From NCBI RefSeq assembly GCF_000974485.1, contig NZ_BBOM01000010.1, forward strand, positions 1-64,000: a DNA stretch of 64,000 nucleotides, read 5' to 3'. Under the pieces are notes generated by a model, which did not search any database, was not told the DNA's origin, and saw only the letters and a list, made by a program, of their open reading frames with translations. Of this stretch, positions 36,569 through 44,660 are shown one piece after another. This DNA comes from Streptomyces sp. NBRC 109706 (lineage in GTDB: Bacteria > Actinomycetota > Actinomycetes > Streptomycetales > Streptomycetaceae). The stretch's first letter is position 1; each line of letters opens with the position of its first letter. A program made the position numbers and the translations under genes.

Positions 36569-37148
36569 CCAGTTGGGATCCGCCCTTCGACGCTCCCCCC
36601 GCCCCACCACCCTGACATGCCCGAACAGTCACACCCACGGATGCGGCGCACCGGACCGGCCGACACCCCCTCTCCCCCCCTCCGGCGGCCCGCAACGCTC
36701 CAGACCCCCTCGGAGCCGCCGACCAGAAGCGCTATAGCCCTACAGAAAGACCCCCGTCCGCCCCGGCGGGCCACGGGGCAAGGACTGGCGCAAAACACTC
36801 GGCGGCTGGAACTAACCCCTCGATTACTTCGATTGCCATCGATACATTGAGCAAGACGCAGCACGGGGGCCTCTGCGGACGGCTTCCCATGGATGCCTAG
36901 GGGGCTGGAATCATGCGCATACCCGGTAACGAACAGCATCAAGACGTGACCGGGCCACGCATCCGGCGGTAGCCCATCCGCCTTCTCCGTATCCCGACGG
37001 CGAGCCCGCGCGTGGCGGCGCGGGCGCCGAGAACACCTCTCCCATCCCGCGGCGGTGAACCGTGTCGGCACGCGGTCCACCCCGCCCAGGCAGCGGAGCG
37101 GTCCGGCATGTCCGGCTCCGGCCCGCCCAACGCAGCGAAAGGCCAGCG
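36569..37148. promoter_or_regulatory. Long leader before the C-As core operon
   Basis: This region between the divergent MFS exporter and the next operon has no supported gene. TCGATTGCCATCGA at 36829-36842 is a palindrome resembling the cluster's ArsR-type boxes, with GAT for GAC. A promoter probably lies near the AT-richer stretch 36785-36850, leaving a leader of up to 300 bases. Confidence 0.4.
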
Positions 37149-37865
37149 ATGTCTCTTACCGACCGGCCCCGGCTCGCCCTGGTGGGCGATCGGGGCAACC
37201 ACAACGAGCCGTCCCACCCTCGGATAGACGCGATGCGCGAACTGTGGGACCTCTCCACCCAGTGGGTGCCCACCGAGAACATAGGCGACGACGGAGTACT
37301 GGCCGGCTTCGACGGCGTCTGGGTCGTGCCCGGAGCCCCCTACCACAACCAGCGTGGGGTGCACATCGCGGTGCGCCACGCACGCGAGCGGCACCTCCCC
37401 TTCCTGGGAACCTGCGGAGGGTTCTTCAGCGCGCTGATCGAGCACGCCCAGAACGTGCTGAAGCTCCCCCAGGCGCAGGGCGTGGACGAGGACCCGGAGA
37501 AGCTGACACACCTGGTCACCCCCCTGACGTGCTCCCTCAACGGGGAGACGGCACCGTTGCGCGTCGCCGCGGGCTCGCTGCTGTCCACCATCTACGGGCG
37601 CACGGAGGCCGAGGAAGTCTTCCACTGTTCCTACGGGTTGACGCAGGAGTTCATGGACGAGGCCAGCGACGGCACGCTGCGGATCAGTGCCTGGGACGGT
37701 GACGGCGCGCCGCGCGCGCTGGAGATCACCGACCACCCGTTCTTCGTCGGCAGCCTCTTTCAACCCGAGCTGTCCTCCGAACCCGGCGCCGAACACCCCA
37801 TCCTCACCGCGTTTCTTGACGCGGTACGGCGGCGCGCGGCGGCGCCAGTGGGAAACGCCGGCTGA
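37149..37865 (+). CDS. CTP-synthase C-terminal-related amidotransferase-like protein
   Basis: A class-I glutamine-amidotransferase-like protein of 238 residues. The nucleophile loop is PFLGTCGGFFSAL, and the FDGVWVVPGAPYHNQRGV and HPFFVGSLFQPELSSEP blocks follow CTP-synthase C-terminal-related proteins. The usual catalytic His of the HPE motif is Gln (QPE), as in that family, so glutaminase activity is unlikely in the standard way. ATG 37149 is preferred. It starts a four-gene operon with the molybdoenzyme (23-base gap), so it may assist activation of an intermediate (perhaps cytidylyl-related), but this is a guess. Confidence 0.75.
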   Translation: MSLTDRPRLALVGDRGNHNEPSHPRIDAMRELWDLSTQWVPTENIGDDGVLAGFDGVWVVPGAPYHNQRGVHIAVRHARERHLPFLGTCGGFFSALIEHAQNVLKLPQAQGVDEDPEKLTHLVTPLTCSLNGETAPLRVAAGSLLSTIYGRTEAEEVFHCSYGLTQEFMDEASDGTLRISAWDGDGAPRALEITDHPFFVGSLFQPELSSEPGAEHPILTAFLDAVRRRAAAPVGNAG

Positions 37866-37888
37866 CCAGAGCCAACGAGAGGGCAGCC

Positions 37889-40432
37889 ATGAGAAGGGAA
37901 ACCAGAGGCGTGTCCCGCCGTGGACTCATGCGGAGCGGCGCTGGACTCGGCGTGCCGGCGTTGCTGCCGGTCATCCATCCCATCCAGGCCCACGCCGGCA
38001 CCCCGGCCACCGGATCGGGCACGGCGACGGTAGCGGGGACGGGTTCGACGCAACTCCATGCGCCCGACCGGGCGGAGTTCGTCGAGCAGTCGGCCGCGAT
38101 GACACCAGACCGCACGGCACGCACCGCCTGCCAGTTCTGCAACTCGAACTGCGGTCTGCGCGTTGACCTCAAGGCGGACCAGATCCTGGCCGTCCGCGGC
38201 GAGGAGGAAGACCCCGTCCAGCGCGGGCAGCTATGCGTCAAGGCCGAAATGATGCCGCAACTGACCTACAACGCACGGCGGTTGACCACTCCGCTGGTCC
38301 GCATCGGCGGCGTCAAGGGGTCGGGCGAGAGCCGCTTCGAAGAGGCCACCTGGGACGAGGCCCTGCGGGCGGTGGCAGAGCGGCTGCTGGAACTTCGGGA
38401 CGCCGGGCAGGCCCACACCATCGCCAATCGGACCACCGGCCGGCTCCCCCGCGGCACGGGCTCGCTGGTGGCCCGTCTCTTCGCGATGCTGGGCAGCCCC
38501 AACAACACCGACGTGGGCCCGGTCTGCAACGACGCGGGCGCCAACGCCCTCGCCGCCACCTTCGGTCTCGGGAACTTCACCAACGGTTACGGCATCGACG
38601 GGGCGACCGGCCAGGAGGACCTCGGCGCCGCGCGCCACTACCTATTCCTGGGCACCAACCAGGCCGAGACCCATCCGGTGACTTTCGACCACCTCCTGCG
38701 CGCCCGGGAGTCGACCGGCGCGACGCTGACCGTCGTGGATCCGCGACTCACCCCCACGGGGGCCCTCGCCAACAGGTGGGTGGCTCCCAAGCCGCACACG
38801 GACCTCGCGCTGTTGCTGGGCATGCTGTACCACATCATCGAATGCGGTTTGTACGACGCGGAGTTCGTCGACCGGTGGGTCACCGGCTTCGCCGAGCTGC
38901 GCGACCACCTCGCCCAGCACGGCTACACCCCTCGGTGGGCGGCCGGTGTCACCGATGTGCCTGCGGCGACCATCGAGGCTATGGCCGAGGAGTACGCCAC
39001 CGCCCGGCCCGCCGCGATCTTCTGCAACGCGGGGATATCCCACCAACTCGGTGCCTTCGACACCTATCGCGTGATCACCTTCCTCGCCGCGGTCACCGGC
39101 AACATCGGTCGCGCGGGCGGCGGTTGCAACTTCATGCACAACACCTGGCCCGGGGACCTCCACCTGCCGCCGCTGGACGTCGACCTCCCCGAACCGGCCA
39201 CCGCGGCGCTGCCCGTCGGCCCCGACTACTTCGCCGAGTCGATCCTCACCGGCCAGCCCTACGGGCTGCGCGCGGTCATCACGCAGGGCAATCCGCTGGT
39301 GTCGTCCGCCAACACCACCAAGGTCAAGGAGGCGTTCGCCGCCCTCGACTTCTATGTCTATGCCGGCCTGTTCATGGAAGAGGCCGCCGACTACGCCGAC
39401 GTGATCCTCCCGGTCTGCGGCGGTCTTGAGATGGAGGGGGTGTATATGCGGCGCGACGACCGGGCCATCCGTTGGCAGGAGCAAGTCCTCGCGCCCGTCG
39501 GCGAGTCCCGGCCCGACTGGCAGATCTGGATCGGCCTCGCCCACGCGCTCGCCGATCTCGACACCAGCCGCCCCGCCGCCGAGTGGCGCCGGGCCTTCCC
39601 GTCGGACTGGATGGACTACGGCGCGCTGTGGGCGGAGTTCGTCGCCCACACACCAGGCATGGGCGGCATGTCCCAGCAGCGCCTGGCGGACCGCGCCGAG
39701 CCACTGCGCTGGCCCTGTCCCACCGCCGAGCACCCAGGGGTGAGTACCCTCTACCTGGACCACCCCAGCTGGTACGAGGCGGCCGAATCCCTCGATGCGG
39801 CACACCGGGGCAAACGGTTCCTCACCCCCAGCGGCACCGTTGAGATCACCACGCCCGCACTCCAACGCAGCCTCGCGAGCGCCGGACACGACGCGCTGCC
39901 CACCTTCTACACCCACCCCGAGGTGACCGGAGCCCACCCCACCGTGGCCTATGGCACGGACTTCGTCACCAACCCGGTCAACCCCCAGGCGCTCACCCAC
40001 CCGGTACGCCTGGGGGTACGGGGCGATGGCTCGGTACACCGTCGCTATCCCCTGATGGGCATGACGGGGCGCCCCAGCGTCGTGCACTTCGCGAGCGTCA
40101 CGCACTGGACGGACACCGGGAAGCAGCTGAACGGGATCCGCTTCGTCCAGATCCACCCCGCCACCGCGCGCGCCGCCGGCATCTCCGACGGCGAGCCCGT
40201 CCGGGTCGAGTCCCCGCGTGGGTCGGTCACCGGCACAGCTCTGCTGTGGGAGGGCATCCGCCGGGACACCGTCTTCGTACCCAACACCTTCGGCCCTGCC
40301 CAGGAAAACGGCGATCTCTTCCAGGCGCCCCGATACTCAGCCGCCAACACCCTTGTCGACGACCGCTACTACGACAACCTCTCCGGCCAGCAGGCATACA
40401 AGTGCTTCGCCTGTCGGGTCGTCCCAATCTGA
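37889..40432 (+). CDS. Tat-exported molybdopterin oxidoreductase
   Basis: An 847-residue bis-MGD molybdoenzyme. A twin-arginine signal (SRRGLMRSGAGLG, then a hydrophobic stretch ending AHA) directs export. The [4Fe-4S] motif is CQFCNSNC followed by GQLCVKAEM. The likely Mo-ligand Cys lies in VGPVCNDAGANALA. Late motifs include QGNPLVSSANT, VYAGLFMEEAADYADVILP and the C-terminal dinucleotide-binding region RFVQIHPATARAAGI. It resembles nitrate/arsenate-type reductases. In this cluster it may oxidise arsenite to arsenate or change the redox state of an organoarsenical. No Fe-S or membrane partner subunit is nearby. Confidence 0.85.
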   Translation: MRRETRGVSRRGLMRSGAGLGVPALLPVIHPIQAHAGTPATGSGTATVAGTGSTQLHAPDRAEFVEQSAAMTPDRTARTACQFCNSNCGLRVDLKADQILAVRGEEEDPVQRGQLCVKAEMMPQLTYNARRLTTPLVRIGGVKGSGESRFEEATWDEALRAVAERLLELRDAGQAHTIANRTTGRLPRGTGSLVARLFAMLGSPNNTDVGPVCNDAGANALAATFGLGNFTNGYGIDGATGQEDLGAARHYLFLGTNQAETHPVTFDHLLRARESTGATLTVVDPRLTPTGALANRWVAPKPHTDLALLLGMLYHIIECGLYDAEFVDRWVTGFAELRDHLAQHGYTPRWAAGVTDVPAATIEAMAEEYATARPAAIFCNAGISHQLGAFDTYRVITFLAAVTGNIGRAGGGCNFMHNTWPGDLHLPPLDVDLPEPATAALPVGPDYFAESILTGQPYGLRAVITQGNPLVSSANTTKVKEAFAALDFYVYAGLFMEEAADYADVILPVCGGLEMEGVYMRRDDRAIRWQEQVLAPVGESRPDWQIWIGLAHALADLDTSRPAAEWRRAFPSDWMDYGALWAEFVAHTPGMGGMSQQRLADRAEPLRWPCPTAEHPGVSTLYLDHPSWYEAAESLDAAHRGKRFLTPSGTVEITTPALQRSLASAGHDALPTFYTHPEVTGAHPTVAYGTDFVTNPVNPQALTHPVRLGVRGDGSVHRRYPLMGMTGRPSVVHFASVTHWTDTGKQLNGIRFVQIHPATARAAGISDGEPVRVESPRGSVTGTALLWEGIRRDTVFVPNTFGPAQENGDLFQAPRYSAANTLVDDRYYDNLSGQQAYKCFACRVVPI

Positions 40433-40483
40433 TCCCCTCCGGCACCGCCCGCCCATCCTTCGCAGTCCTTCGAAAGGCAGCGC

Positions 40484-41806
40484 ATGTCCCCCACCCCTGA
40501 CGCCCGCCTCGCCGCGGCGGCGCTTACCGTGCGCCCCCTCAGTGGATTCGACGCCACGGTGCGCGTCCTCGGGTCCAAGAGCTACACCAACCGCTACCTC
40601 GCACTGGCCGCGCTCAGCGGCGAACCCACCGTCATCGATAACGCTCTGCTCTCCGACGACACCCGCTACCTGGCGCACGCCGTCGAAGCGTTCGACCACG
40701 TCAGCTGCGCGATCGACGAGACGTCCGCCCGCATAACCGTCACTCCCACCGGGCGTCCGATGCGCGCGCCCGACGAGGAGATCTTCGTCGGCGGGGCCGG
40801 CACCCCGTTGCGGTTCCTGATCTCCATGGCCGGCCACGCCTCCGGCACCACGGTGATCACCGGCAACGCCCGGATGCGGGAGCGGCCCATGGGGGACCTG
40901 CTCTCGGCGCTCGGCCCGTTGGGGGTGGCGGCCACCGCCGTGCACGGCAACGGCAGCCCGCCCATCCGGGTCACCGGCGGCTCCTTCAAGGGCGGCACCA
41001 CCAGCATCAGCGGCGCGGTGTCGAGCCAGTTCACCTCCAGCCTCCTCATCAACGCGCTGCGCGCGGAGAGCGACACCGAGATCACCATCGCCGACGACCT
41101 CGTCTCCAAGCCCTATGTGGAGATGACGATCGCGGCAATGGCCGAGATGGGAGTTCACCTCTCCCGTGAGGGCTACCGACGCTTCACCGTGCCGGCCGGA
41201 CAGCACATCCGGGGTGGTCAGGTCGCCGTCGAGCCGGATGCCTCCGGCATGTCCTACTTCCTCGCCGCGGCGGCGATCCTCGGATCCACCGTGACCATTC
41301 CCGGCATCGGCACCACCTCCCACCAGGGAGACGTCCACCTCGTCGACGCACTACGACGGATGGGCTGCGAAACGCGCGCCGACGCCGACTCGGTCACCCT
41401 CACCGGCGGCCAACTGACGCCCATCGACATCGACATGGAGGCGATGCCAGACGTCGTACCGACCCTCGCCATCGTCGCCGCGCACGCCACCGGCACCACC
41501 CGCATCACCAATATCGCCTCACTGCGCGTCAAGGAGTGCGACCGCATCGCCGCCGTCACCACCGAGCTCCGGAAGATGGGCATCGGCGTCGAGGAACACC
41601 ACGACGCCATGTACATCACCGGCGGCACCCCGCACGGCGCGACCATCGACACGTATGACGACCACCGCATCGCGATGACCTTCGCCATCGCCGGGCTCCG
41701 CACCGAAGGGGTCGTCATCAACGACCCCGGGTGCGTCGCCAAGTCGTTCCCCACCTTCTGGTCCGCCCTCGACGCCCTCCACCCGGAAGGGGTCAGCACC
41801 AAGTGA
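40484..41806 (+). CDS. EPSP-synthase (AroA)-like enzyme, C-As pathway
   Basis: A 440-residue enolpyruvyl transferase fold. Family motifs are GSKSYTNRYLALAAL, GGAGTPLRFL, SSQFTSSLLINAL, EPDASGMSYFLAAAAI, the acidic DMEAMPDVVPTLAI, VKECDRIAAVTTELRKMG and DTYDDHRIAM. Catalytic and substrate residues are largely kept, but it sits in an arsenic cluster and its stop overlaps the mutase-like gene (GTGA). That pairing is known from arseno-organic clusters, where such a paralogue makes arsenoenolpyruvate from arsenate and an enolpyruvyl donor. A housekeeping shikimate role is unlikely. AAAGG lies upstream of ATG 40484. Confidence 0.88.
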   Translation: MSPTPDARLAAAALTVRPLSGFDATVRVLGSKSYTNRYLALAALSGEPTVIDNALLSDDTRYLAHAVEAFDHVSCAIDETSARITVTPTGRPMRAPDEEIFVGGAGTPLRFLISMAGHASGTTVITGNARMRERPMGDLLSALGPLGVAATAVHGNGSPPIRVTGGSFKGGTTSISGAVSSQFTSSLLINALRAESDTEITIADDLVSKPYVEMTIAAMAEMGVHLSREGYRRFTVPAGQHIRGGQVAVEPDASGMSYFLAAAAILGSTVTIPGIGTTSHQGDVHLVDALRRMGCETRADADSVTLTGGQLTPIDIDMEAMPDVVPTLAIVAAHATGTTRITNIASLRVKECDRIAAVTTELRKMGIGVEEHHDAMYITGGTPHGATIDTYDDHRIAMTFAIAGLRTEGVVINDPGCVAKSFPTFWSALDALHPEGVSTK

Positions 41807-43302
41807 CCACGCCTCAGCCCGGTCTGCTCCTCATCCTCGACGGCTGGGGCCACGCGCCGCCCGCACCGGACAACGCGATCTCCCTGGCCCACACCCCCAC
41901 CCTCGACGCGCTCACGGAACACGCCACCCTCGCCGAGGCGTCCGGAGACGCCGTCGGGCTACTGCCCGGCACCGTCGGCAACTCCGAGATCGGACACCTG
42001 GTCATCGGCGCCGGCCGCCCGCTGCCTTACGACAGCCTTCTGGTGCAACACGCCATCGACGACGGCAGCCTGGCGCGCGACCCGAGGCTCACACAGCTGA
42101 TCTCAGACGTCGCGGCCCGAGACGGCACGCTCCACCTGATCGGCCTGTGCTCGGACGGCCAGATCCACGCCCATGTCGACCACCTCCGCATCCTATTGGC
42201 CGCTGCGGCGTCAGCGTCCACCCCACCACGCGTCGCGATCCACGCCATCACCGACGGCCGGGATGTCGCTGACCGCACCGCGGCCGGCTATCTCGACCGT
42301 GTCCTCGCCCACACCGGGGAGGCGGGCATCGGAACGCTGGCGACCGTCATCGGCCGCGGCTACGCCCTCGACAAGGCAGGCCGCTCCGACCTCACCGACC
42401 AGGCGGTCGCGCTGGTCGCGGACCTTCAGGGCCGCAGGACGGAGACCCCCGAGGCGGCCGTCTCCGGCGACAACGGCGACGAGTGGACCGCCCCTACCCG
42501 CTTCCCCGGCGCCGCCCCGATCGCCGACGGCGACGGACTGATCTGGTTCAACTTCCGCAGCGACCGCATCCAGCAATTCGCCGACGGCCTGCACGACCAC
42601 CTCGCCGCCACAGGCCGCGCTGTGTCCGCGCTCAGCCTCGCCCGTTACGACACCCGCACCCCCATCACCCCACTCGTCGAGCGAGCGGACGCCTCAGGCG
42701 GTCTTGGTGACCAACTGCGGGCCGCCGGCATTCGCTCGGCGCGCATCGCCGAAGCCGAGAAGTTCGAACACGTCACCTATTACCTCAACGGCCGCGATCG
42801 TGCCGCCCGTTCGATCGAGGAGCACCTCCGGATCACCGACGCCACGCCCCCGGACTATGTCGCCCGCCCGGATATGAACATCGACCGGCTCACGGGCGCC
42901 ATTCTGGCGGCGACCACCCGGGCCGACCTTCCCCTGGTGGTCGCCAACCTCCCCAATATGGATGTCGTCGGACACACCGGCGATCTCGAAGCCACCGTGG
43001 CCGCCTGCGAGTACACCGACCGCGCCATGGCGACCCTCCTCAAGGCCGCCCAGGAGAGGGGCCGTTGGATCCTCGCCGTAGGCGACCACGGCAACGCCGA
43101 GACCATGACCATCACCAGCGGCGCCGCGAGACGCCCCTACGGCGGCCACACCACCAACCCGGTCCCGTTGGCCATCCGCACCAGCGACGGAGGGACTCCC
43201 CCGGCAGCCCCGCACGCGACGCTCGCCGACGTCGCCCCCACCGTGCTCCGGCTGCTGGACGTGCCACCGGGGCTCACCATGACCGGCAAGCCCCTTCTCT
43301 GA
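41803..43302 (+). CDS. GpmI-like mutase, probable arsenoenolpyruvate mutase
   Basis: A 499-residue member of the cofactor-independent phosphoglycerate mutase/alkaline phosphatase superfamily. The nucleophile Ser lies in TVGNSEIGHLVIGAGR. Metal-site motifs are LILDGWG, MDVVGHTGD, VGDHGNAE and GGHTTNPVP; SDGQIHAHVDHL and ITDGRDV are kept. The loop after GRGYAL reads DKAGRS instead of the usual DRDKRW, so part of the phosphoglycerate arginine cluster is changed. In this setting it should rearrange arsenoenolpyruvate to arsonopyruvate. The GTG start overlaps the AroA-like stop by four bases. Confidence 0.87.
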   Translation: MTTPQPGLLLILDGWGHAPPAPDNAISLAHTPTLDALTEHATLAEASGDAVGLLPGTVGNSEIGHLVIGAGRPLPYDSLLVQHAIDDGSLARDPRLTQLISDVAARDGTLHLIGLCSDGQIHAHVDHLRILLAAAASASTPPRVAIHAITDGRDVADRTAAGYLDRVLAHTGEAGIGTLATVIGRGYALDKAGRSDLTDQAVALVADLQGRRTETPEAAVSGDNGDEWTAPTRFPGAAPIADGDGLIWFNFRSDRIQQFADGLHDHLAATGRAVSALSLARYDTRTPITPLVERADASGGLGDQLRAAGIRSARIAEAEKFEHVTYYLNGRDRAARSIEEHLRITDATPPDYVARPDMNIDRLTGAILAATTRADLPLVVANLPNMDVVGHTGDLEATVAACEYTDRAMATLLKAAQERGRWILAVGDHGNAETMTITSGAARRPYGGHTTNPVPLAIRTSDGGTPPAAPHATLADVAPTVLRLLDVPPGLTMTGKPLL

Positions 43303-43314
43303 CACGGCAGAGGT

Positions 43315-43668
43315 TCACAGCCAGTGCCGCGCCCACGGAGCGACGGCCGGGACCAACCGGTAGTACACCCGACTCGCCCGACGTTCCGACACCAGCAGAC
43401 CCGCCTCCCGCAGCTTTCGGAGGTGATGGCTCACGGTCGGCTGGGAAACGCCCACGTCCTGGATGTCACAGACACACGCCTCGCCCCCGGGTCGACTCGC
43501 GATCCGGGACAGTAACCGCAGCCGCACCGGATCCGACAGAGCCTTGAACATGCCGGCCAGCTTCTCCGCCTCCGACATCGAAAGCCCTTCGACCCCCGAC
43601 GACCCACAGCACCCATCCGGCGACGTCACCAATCGGGACACGACACAGTCACACGAGGAAACCGACAT
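43315..43668 (-). CDS. arsR: ArsR-family repressor, CC/CVC type, at cluster edge
   Basis: A 117-residue ArsR protein with N-terminal cysteines (SSCDCVV, DGCCGSS) and GEACVCDIQDVGV at the DNA-binding helix, recognition helix SQPTVSHHLRKLREAGLL. It is convergent with the mutase-like gene (12-base gap) and closely resembles the ArsR at 21625-21990. Its ATG (43668) lies inside an operator-like box, so autoregulation is likely. It marks the right edge of the arsenic cluster. Confidence 0.88.
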   Translation of the reverse strand: MSVSSCDCVVSRLVTSPDGCCGSSGVEGLSMSEAEKLAGMFKALSDPVRLRLLSRIASRPGGEACVCDIQDVGVSQPTVSHHLRKLREAGLLVSERRASRVYYRLVPAVAPWARHWL

Positions 43669-43691
43669 GCGTCGATTTTGACAGCTGTCGA
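43662..43691. promoter_or_regulatory. Paired ArsR-type boxes at the last arsR
   Basis: CCGACATGCGTCGA (43662-43675) and TTGACAGCTGTCGA (43678-43691) lie 16 bases apart. The first covers the arsR start codon. Both fit the TYGAC-N4-RTCRA pattern seen before arsI, the SDR gene and the PKS. Confidence 0.6.
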
Positions 43692-44034
43692 TTCAGCACG
43701 CCAAGTGGGCCCCGGCCGGGAAAGGGAACCTCGCAAGGGGCCGCAGGCATCGTGACGCCCAGCAGCACCTGGGACACACGACCGGTGGGCAGCTGCTCGC
43801 GAACAGCCGACTCGGGAGCATCCGACCCGTGCGTCAGGTCCACCATCCGCCCTCAGCGCGTTCCTAGTACATCGGGCCTCGCGAACTTGCGGCACCGACG
43901 GCGGTAACCAGCGAGGGCATCAGCGTCGACACGGTATCTGTACCCGCAGTTCCCCCATCGGCCGACCCAGGGCGACGGCCAATGCCTGCCTGCCGCTACG
44001 TGGTAGCGACCTGCGGCCTCGCAACTCCGGGTGC
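43692..44034. other. Intergenic stretch at the right edge of the cluster
   Basis: I see no gene in this stretch. Codon pattern changes here from the biosynthetic cluster to a more mixed, lower-GC region that holds the CHAT gene. Confidence 0.4.
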
Positions 44035-44424
44035 CTACACGATTCCTTCGAGCCTCTCGCGGAAATCCGTCGCCAGCGAAACCCACTCGCTGAGCAGCCG
44101 ATCACCGATGATGCCCACCGCGTCCTCGGGCATCCAACCATCGTGCACCGTGCCGATCGCGTACTCGCCACGGTCGCCCCGCCAGACAATGACCGCGCTC
44201 TTCCGCCGCTCTGACCTCGTGACGCCGCGCCAGAAGAGGTTGTCCGGCTTCGACGCGCGGCCGATGGAGGGGTACTGATCCGCATGCGGCCACCGCCGCC
44301 ACGCGTAGGAGAACGCGAATTCAAGGTCGATCTTCTGCGAGGTTACACGGGAAGCTCCCAACGCTACGAGGCCAAGCCCAAGACCCTCGACAATCTCACG
44401 AACCTGCTGATCTCTGCTCGCCAT
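44035..44424 (-). CDS. Hypothetical protein next to the CHAT gene
   Basis: A 129-residue protein with no family I recognise. It has an acidic/basic mix, several tryptophans (FSYAWRRWPHADQYP, SAVIVWRGDRGEY, LLSEWVSLATDF) and no signal or membrane segment. The frame is compact, starts at ATG 44424 and follows the CHAT gene in the same direction after 236 bases. The lower GC of this area suggests recent transfer with its neighbour. It could be a partner or substrate of the protease, but nothing in the sequence proves it. Confidence 0.5.
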   Translation of the reverse strand: MASRDQQVREIVEGLGLGLVALGASRVTSQKIDLEFAFSYAWRRWPHADQYPSIGRASKPDNLFWRGVTRSERRKSAVIVWRGDRGEYAIGTVHDGWMPEDAVGIIGDRLLSEWVSLATDFRERLEGIV

Positions 44425-44660
44425 CCGGCCCCACCCCTCGATCTCGACCCCACTTGGTCACACGTGGTGGCTCTACCCTGCCAAGGGCACCCCACCAAAA
44501 GTTTTCTACCACGCATCCGCTAGCAAACTGCCATTGTTGCATGGAGCACGTCGCAATCAGCTCCTCCGAACCATCGTGAGGCATCACTCCGATATACCGG
44601 ATTCGGCGCTTCCCCTCACACCGCCAGATACCGTTTCAGACATCGAGCATCGAAATGCGG

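Noticed and set aside
40484..41806. A housekeeping shikimate-pathway aroA
   Set aside because: The gene overlaps a mutase-like gene within an arsenic cluster and no other aromatic-pathway gene is nearby.
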